A stretch of 52,762 nucleotides of DNA, taken from an uncultured Treponema sp. (lineage in GTDB: Bacteria > Spirochaetota > Spirochaetia > Treponematales > Treponemataceae). The notes under the pieces are model-generated. The model saw nothing but the letters and a program-made list of their open reading frames with translations, was not told where the DNA came from and made no database searches. How positions within the stretch are numbered: the stretch's first letter is position 1; each line of letters starts with the position of its first letter. Below, piece by piece: positions 50,277-52,762 of this stretch. The DNA lies in contig CAKZZO010000055.1 of NCBI GenBank assembly GCA_937885175.1, forward strand, positions 1 through 52,762. Direction: 5' to 3'. Made by a program: the position numbers and the translations under genes.

Positions 50277-52013
50277 TCATCTGGCAAGAAGCGTGTCTAA
50301 ATCACGATTAAGGTCAAGAAGATTTTCGTCACCAGGAGAAAGGGCTACAACCTGCTTCAGATAATACTGGGCTTTGCGATATTCACGTTTAGTATAGTAG
50401 ACCTGATACAGACGCAGCAGGGCATCTTTGTTGCGGGGGTTGGACGTAAGGCTTGAGCGCAAGTCGCCGAGAACCGCATCCTCCGAAGAGGCCAGAAAAC
50501 TGCGTTCGTAAAACAGGAAACTCTTCATGCGGGCATTTGCCGAAGACAGTTGCTGGGCAATAATCCGTGACGCTTCCTGATTTCTTCCCGTTGAAACCAG
50601 CACATGAATATAGGACTGCAAGACCGCTTCATCAGAGGCATTTTCGCTGTATAGTCGGGAAGCCAAATCCCATGCCTCATCCTTGTGGTTTGACATGAGA
50701 CAGATGGAAATGTGGGTGTAGACGGCATCGGCTGGCGCGGCGGGCAAAGACATGAGCGTAGAACTTGCCTTGTATGCACCGGTATAATTATGAGCCTGCT
50801 GCATCTCAACCACCTGAATCTGCAAAGCGGAGACATTTTTGGGGTCTTTTGAAAGAATCTGCTGGGCAAGTTCGCTGGCCGTTTTTCCGCCCACCTTTGC
50901 CCCTGTCTGAGAAGAAAGTTCAGCCGCCGCAAGCACAATTTCTGTATCGTCGGGATAAAGTTTGAGCGCCTGTTCTATTGTAGAAAGGGAAGCGGCGTTG
51001 TTGCGGTTCCAGTCCTTCTGTACTTTTGCGCGAAGCACCAGATAGTCTCTGGAAACCGTATCGCTTCTGGCATACACGTCCAGCAGGGAGGCAGCCTTGA
51101 TATAGTCACCTTTTTTTACGAGGATTTTTGCGCGGAACAATATATAGTAGGTATTATCATTTTCCTGCTGGAGGACTCTGGCAACGTATTGTTCCGCGGC
51201 ATCCATATCACCCGCCGTATAGGCAGCCTCTGCAGCAAGTTTTAAAAGTTCGCGATTGTTTCCGTAGCCCTGCAGAAGCGTTTTTGCATCTGATTCCGCC
51301 CCCTTTGCGTCTCCCGTAAGCAGTTTAGCCTGAGCCAGCGCATACGAAGCCTCAAAGCAGTCGGGCGAGGCTGCATGTGCCGCAGAAAAAGCACGAACGG
51401 CGGCGGCATAATCCCCTGACCTTCTGTTCAGCACACCCAAAAGATACTGGGCAAGCACAGAATCGCTCCTGTCCTTGAGGGCGGACTGCAAGTCAGCCTT
51501 TGACTGACCGTAATAATCATTACGGATTTCAGACGTAATGAGCACCAGAGAGGGAAGGACTTTTGTAAGGAAGTCGCTTTTTCCCGTGCTGGAATCATAC
51601 ACGCCCTGCCGCGCCGTTTCTATGGCTCCAAGATAGGGATTTGACTCAGTGAATTCGGGAATTGTGGCGGGAATAGATTCCGATTGCCATACAATCTGCA
51701 GAACCTGAACGGCAACAGAAAGCAGGACTTTTTCTGGCTCGGTAATCGTATCCGATGATTTTTTCAGCTGATTGATAGCCGTCTTCAGCGTGTCGGGAGA
51801 ACCAATCTCCACATTGGCAAGGACCTGCTCGGGAATGGCGGCAAAGTAGGAACGATTTTTACGCTCCGGAACTGCAATGGAAACTGCCTCAGAGGGGTCG
51901 GCCTCATAGACTGCCTCCGTATGACCGCCCGCCACCACGGCTTTTGTAGAGCCACATGAAAAAGATACTGCTGCTGAAAGGGCTATCAAAGCACCGTAGC
52001 AAAGCCTCTTCAT
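50277..52013 (-). CDS. TPR-repeat lipoprotein
   Basis: A 578-residue predicted lipoprotein (lipobox VSFSC, Cys20). It is mostly tetratricopeptide-type helical pairs, clearest at about 190-350 (LAQYLLGVLNRRSGDYAAAVRAF; ASYALAQAKLLTGDAKGAES; LLKLAAEAAYTAGDMDAAEQY) and again in the last 60 residues (ALLRLYQVYYTKREYRKAQYY). TPR lipoproteins usually act as periplasmic scaffolds for envelope assembly. No client is indicated, though its position before the Sec operon may be meaningful. Its ATG overlaps the stop of the membrane-protein gene upstream (ATGA). Confidence 0.82.
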   Translation of the reverse strand: MKRLCYGALIALSAAVSFSCGSTKAVVAGGHTEAVYEADPSEAVSIAVPERKNRSYFAAIPEQVLANVEIGSPDTLKTAINQLKKSSDTITEPEKVLLSVAVQVLQIVWQSESIPATIPEFTESNPYLGAIETARQGVYDSSTGKSDFLTKVLPSLVLITSEIRNDYYGQSKADLQSALKDRSDSVLAQYLLGVLNRRSGDYAAAVRAFSAAHAASPDCFEASYALAQAKLLTGDAKGAESDAKTLLQGYGNNRELLKLAAEAAYTAGDMDAAEQYVARVLQQENDNTYYILFRAKILVKKGDYIKAASLLDVYARSDTVSRDYLVLRAKVQKDWNRNNAASLSTIEQALKLYPDDTEIVLAAAELSSQTGAKVGGKTASELAQQILSKDPKNVSALQIQVVEMQQAHNYTGAYKASSTLMSLPAAPADAVYTHISICLMSNHKDEAWDLASRLYSENASDEAVLQSYIHVLVSTGRNQEASRIIAQQLSSANARMKSFLFYERSFLASSEDAVLGDLRSSLTSNPRNKDALLRLYQVYYTKREYRKAQYYLKQVVALSPGDENLLDLNRDLDTLLAR

Positions 52014-52600
52014 TCTCCGGTCACCTCATCGTCAGAAAAATCCGCTTCCGGCTCATAGGGAAAGGGAATGACAGGATTCTGCTGATACAGAAAGAGCCCC
52101 ACCAAAAGCAGGCCAGCAATTATCAGAAAAATCGGCCACCAGCGGGTCACAAACTCCCTAAAAGACATGGTGATAATATCCAGAGAAAAGAGCAGAAAGA
52201 AAGCACCCAGCAGAATCAAAATCAAACCGGGCACAATATAGGCGGAAAGCAGGCGATGATGGCGAAAAAGGCAGGTAAGGATAAGGCAGATGCCGCACAA
52301 AATCACGCCACTGGGCCACAACCTGTCCCAGCCCACAGGAAGAAAGCCCGACGAAACAAAAAGGAAGAGCGTTGCCGCCAGACAGAGATAGAGTCCGAAG
52401 AAGAAAAGCGGGGCATGGTGATATTTGATGAGTGCAAAATAAAAGCTCAGTGCGCCAAAAATGATGAGGCAGATGTTGACAAAAGGAAGGACATCTCCCA
52501 CTCCGGCAAAAGGATGCACCAAAAGGAAGAGCCCTGCAAAAATGCAGATAAAGCCGATGGCAAGCAGAATGTTCAAAATAGGAACGGTAATCTTTCTCAT
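52010..52600 (-). CDS. Small polytopic membrane protein
   Basis: A 196-residue protein with about six hydrophobic helices and an acidic C-terminal tail (EPEADFSDDEVTGE). The segment FVTRWWPIFLIIAGLLLVG resembles the RxWPxxLIxxGxxL motif of the LiaF/DUF5668-type membrane regions. The start at 52600 is set by AGAGGAAG a few bases upstream and by the immediate start of a hydrophobic helix; an upstream in-frame ATG at 52750 is less likely. It is translationally coupled to the TPR lipoprotein by a 4-base overlap. Function unknown. Confidence 0.75.
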   Translation of the reverse strand: MRKITVPILNILLAIGFICIFAGLFLLVHPFAGVGDVLPFVNICLIIFGALSFYFALIKYHHAPLFFFGLYLCLAATLFLFVSSGFLPVGWDRLWPSGVILCGICLILTCLFRHHRLLSAYIVPGLILILLGAFFLLFSLDIITMSFREFVTRWWPIFLIIAGLLLVGLFLYQQNPVIPFPYEPEADFSDDEVTGE

Positions 52601-52623
52601 GCGCTTCCTCTGTGTGAAATTCG

Positions 52624-52639
52624 ACACTGCTAGCAGTGT
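52624..52639. promoter_or_regulatory. Perfect 16-bp palindrome upstream of the membrane-protein gene
   Basis: ACACTGCTAGCAGTGT lies just downstream of a possible minus-strand -10 (TATATT, 52648-52643), covering the expected transcription start. It has the form of an operator for a dimeric repressor controlling the membrane-protein/TPR pair. Confidence 0.45.
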
Positions 52640-52698
52640 ACCAATATAATAGAATACCGCAGAAACGCGTAAAAGTCTATTGAAAAATGATAACTGCC

Positions 52699-52727
52699 TT
52701 GCAAAATGGCAAGCAGTAAAATATAAT
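52699..52727 (+). promoter_or_regulatory. Rightward promoter at the window edge
   Basis: TTGCAA (52699-52704), 17 bases and TATAAT (52722-52727), directed out of the window. A short inverted repeat (AAGGTT/AACCTT, 52740-52754) lies in its early transcript. The gene it serves lies beyond the last base. Confidence 0.6.
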
Positions 52728-52762
52728 TCCCCACTAAAAAAGGTTTCCAACCTTCTGTTATA

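Noticed and set aside
1..52762. CRISPR arrays, tRNA or rRNA genes, prophage and complete insertion sequences
   Set aside because: I looked for regular direct repeats, cloverleaf-like segments, integrase or transposase motifs and saw none.

Overview
The window looks like chromosomal DNA of a free-living or host-associated spirochaete, most likely a Treponema. The grounds are the gene families present and the promoter types: an FtsI with a PASTA domain, a yajC-secD-secF operon, an RqcH/NFACT protein, a motility-associated (Maf/DUF115) glycosyltransferase-like protein, an HD-GYP protein behind a sigma-28-like promoter, InlB-type repeat lipoproteins and pectin-degrading enzymes. The species cannot be named from this alone. 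Most of the window has balanced base composition and is densely coded on both strands. One segment (about 23.65-27.45 kb) is clearly AT-richer and carries a restriction-modification pair.

Layout. 0-3.3 kb: a chemoreceptor followed by an orphan TRAP-type solute-binding lipoprotein. 3.3-6.5 kb: adenylate kinase, RqcH and a patatin-like phospholipase. 6.5-10.1 kb (minus): the arginine genes argJ-argB-argD. 10.2-18.2 kb: RNase Y (minus), then asnS, a YihY-cNMP-binding fusion, pyrG and a long, eukaryote-type guaA (plus). 18.3-22.1 kb (minus): an InlB-repeat/LRR lipoprotein and a CBS-DRTGG family II pyrophosphatase. 22.2-23.6 kb: a MATE exporter. 23.9-27.2 kb: a Sau3AI-like endonuclease and a C5 cytosine methyltransferase, followed by a probable decayed lipoprotein gene and a long palindromic repeat. 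27.7-34.1 kb: aroC, a secreted CE8-CE12 pectin/rhamnogalacturonan de-esterifying protein and a DacF-type carboxypeptidase. 34.1-37.8 kb (minus): a LysM-M23 endopeptidase, a zinc-ribbon protein and a beta-propeller protein with a NodB-like domain that has lost its metal ligands. 37.9-43.4 kb: lepB, ftsI, a Maf-like protein, a possible sigma-28-driven small transcript and an HD-GYP protein. 43.4-52.6 kb (minus): an aldo/keto reductase, glyS, ispH, secF, secD, yajC, a TPR lipoprotein and a small membrane protein.

Several themes run through the window. Many genes have a good -10 hexamer only 6-9 bases before the ATG and no Shine-Dalgarno sequence, which predicts leaderless mRNAs (rqcH, patatin, asnS, pyrG, MATE, the InlB lipoprotein, the pyrophosphatase and the methyltransferase). 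Other genes (adk, argJ, guaA, glyS, yajC, aroC) have ordinary leaders with an SD. Three convergent gene pairs overlap at their stop codons. Envelope and motility functions cluster at 34-43 kb, where two sigma-28-like promoters lie within 220 bases of each other. The least explained items are the 41.8-42.0 kb small transcript, the four-copy 9-mer between rny and asnS, the palindromic repeat family, and the enzymes with altered active sites (NodB-like, HD-GYP, aldo/keto reductase).
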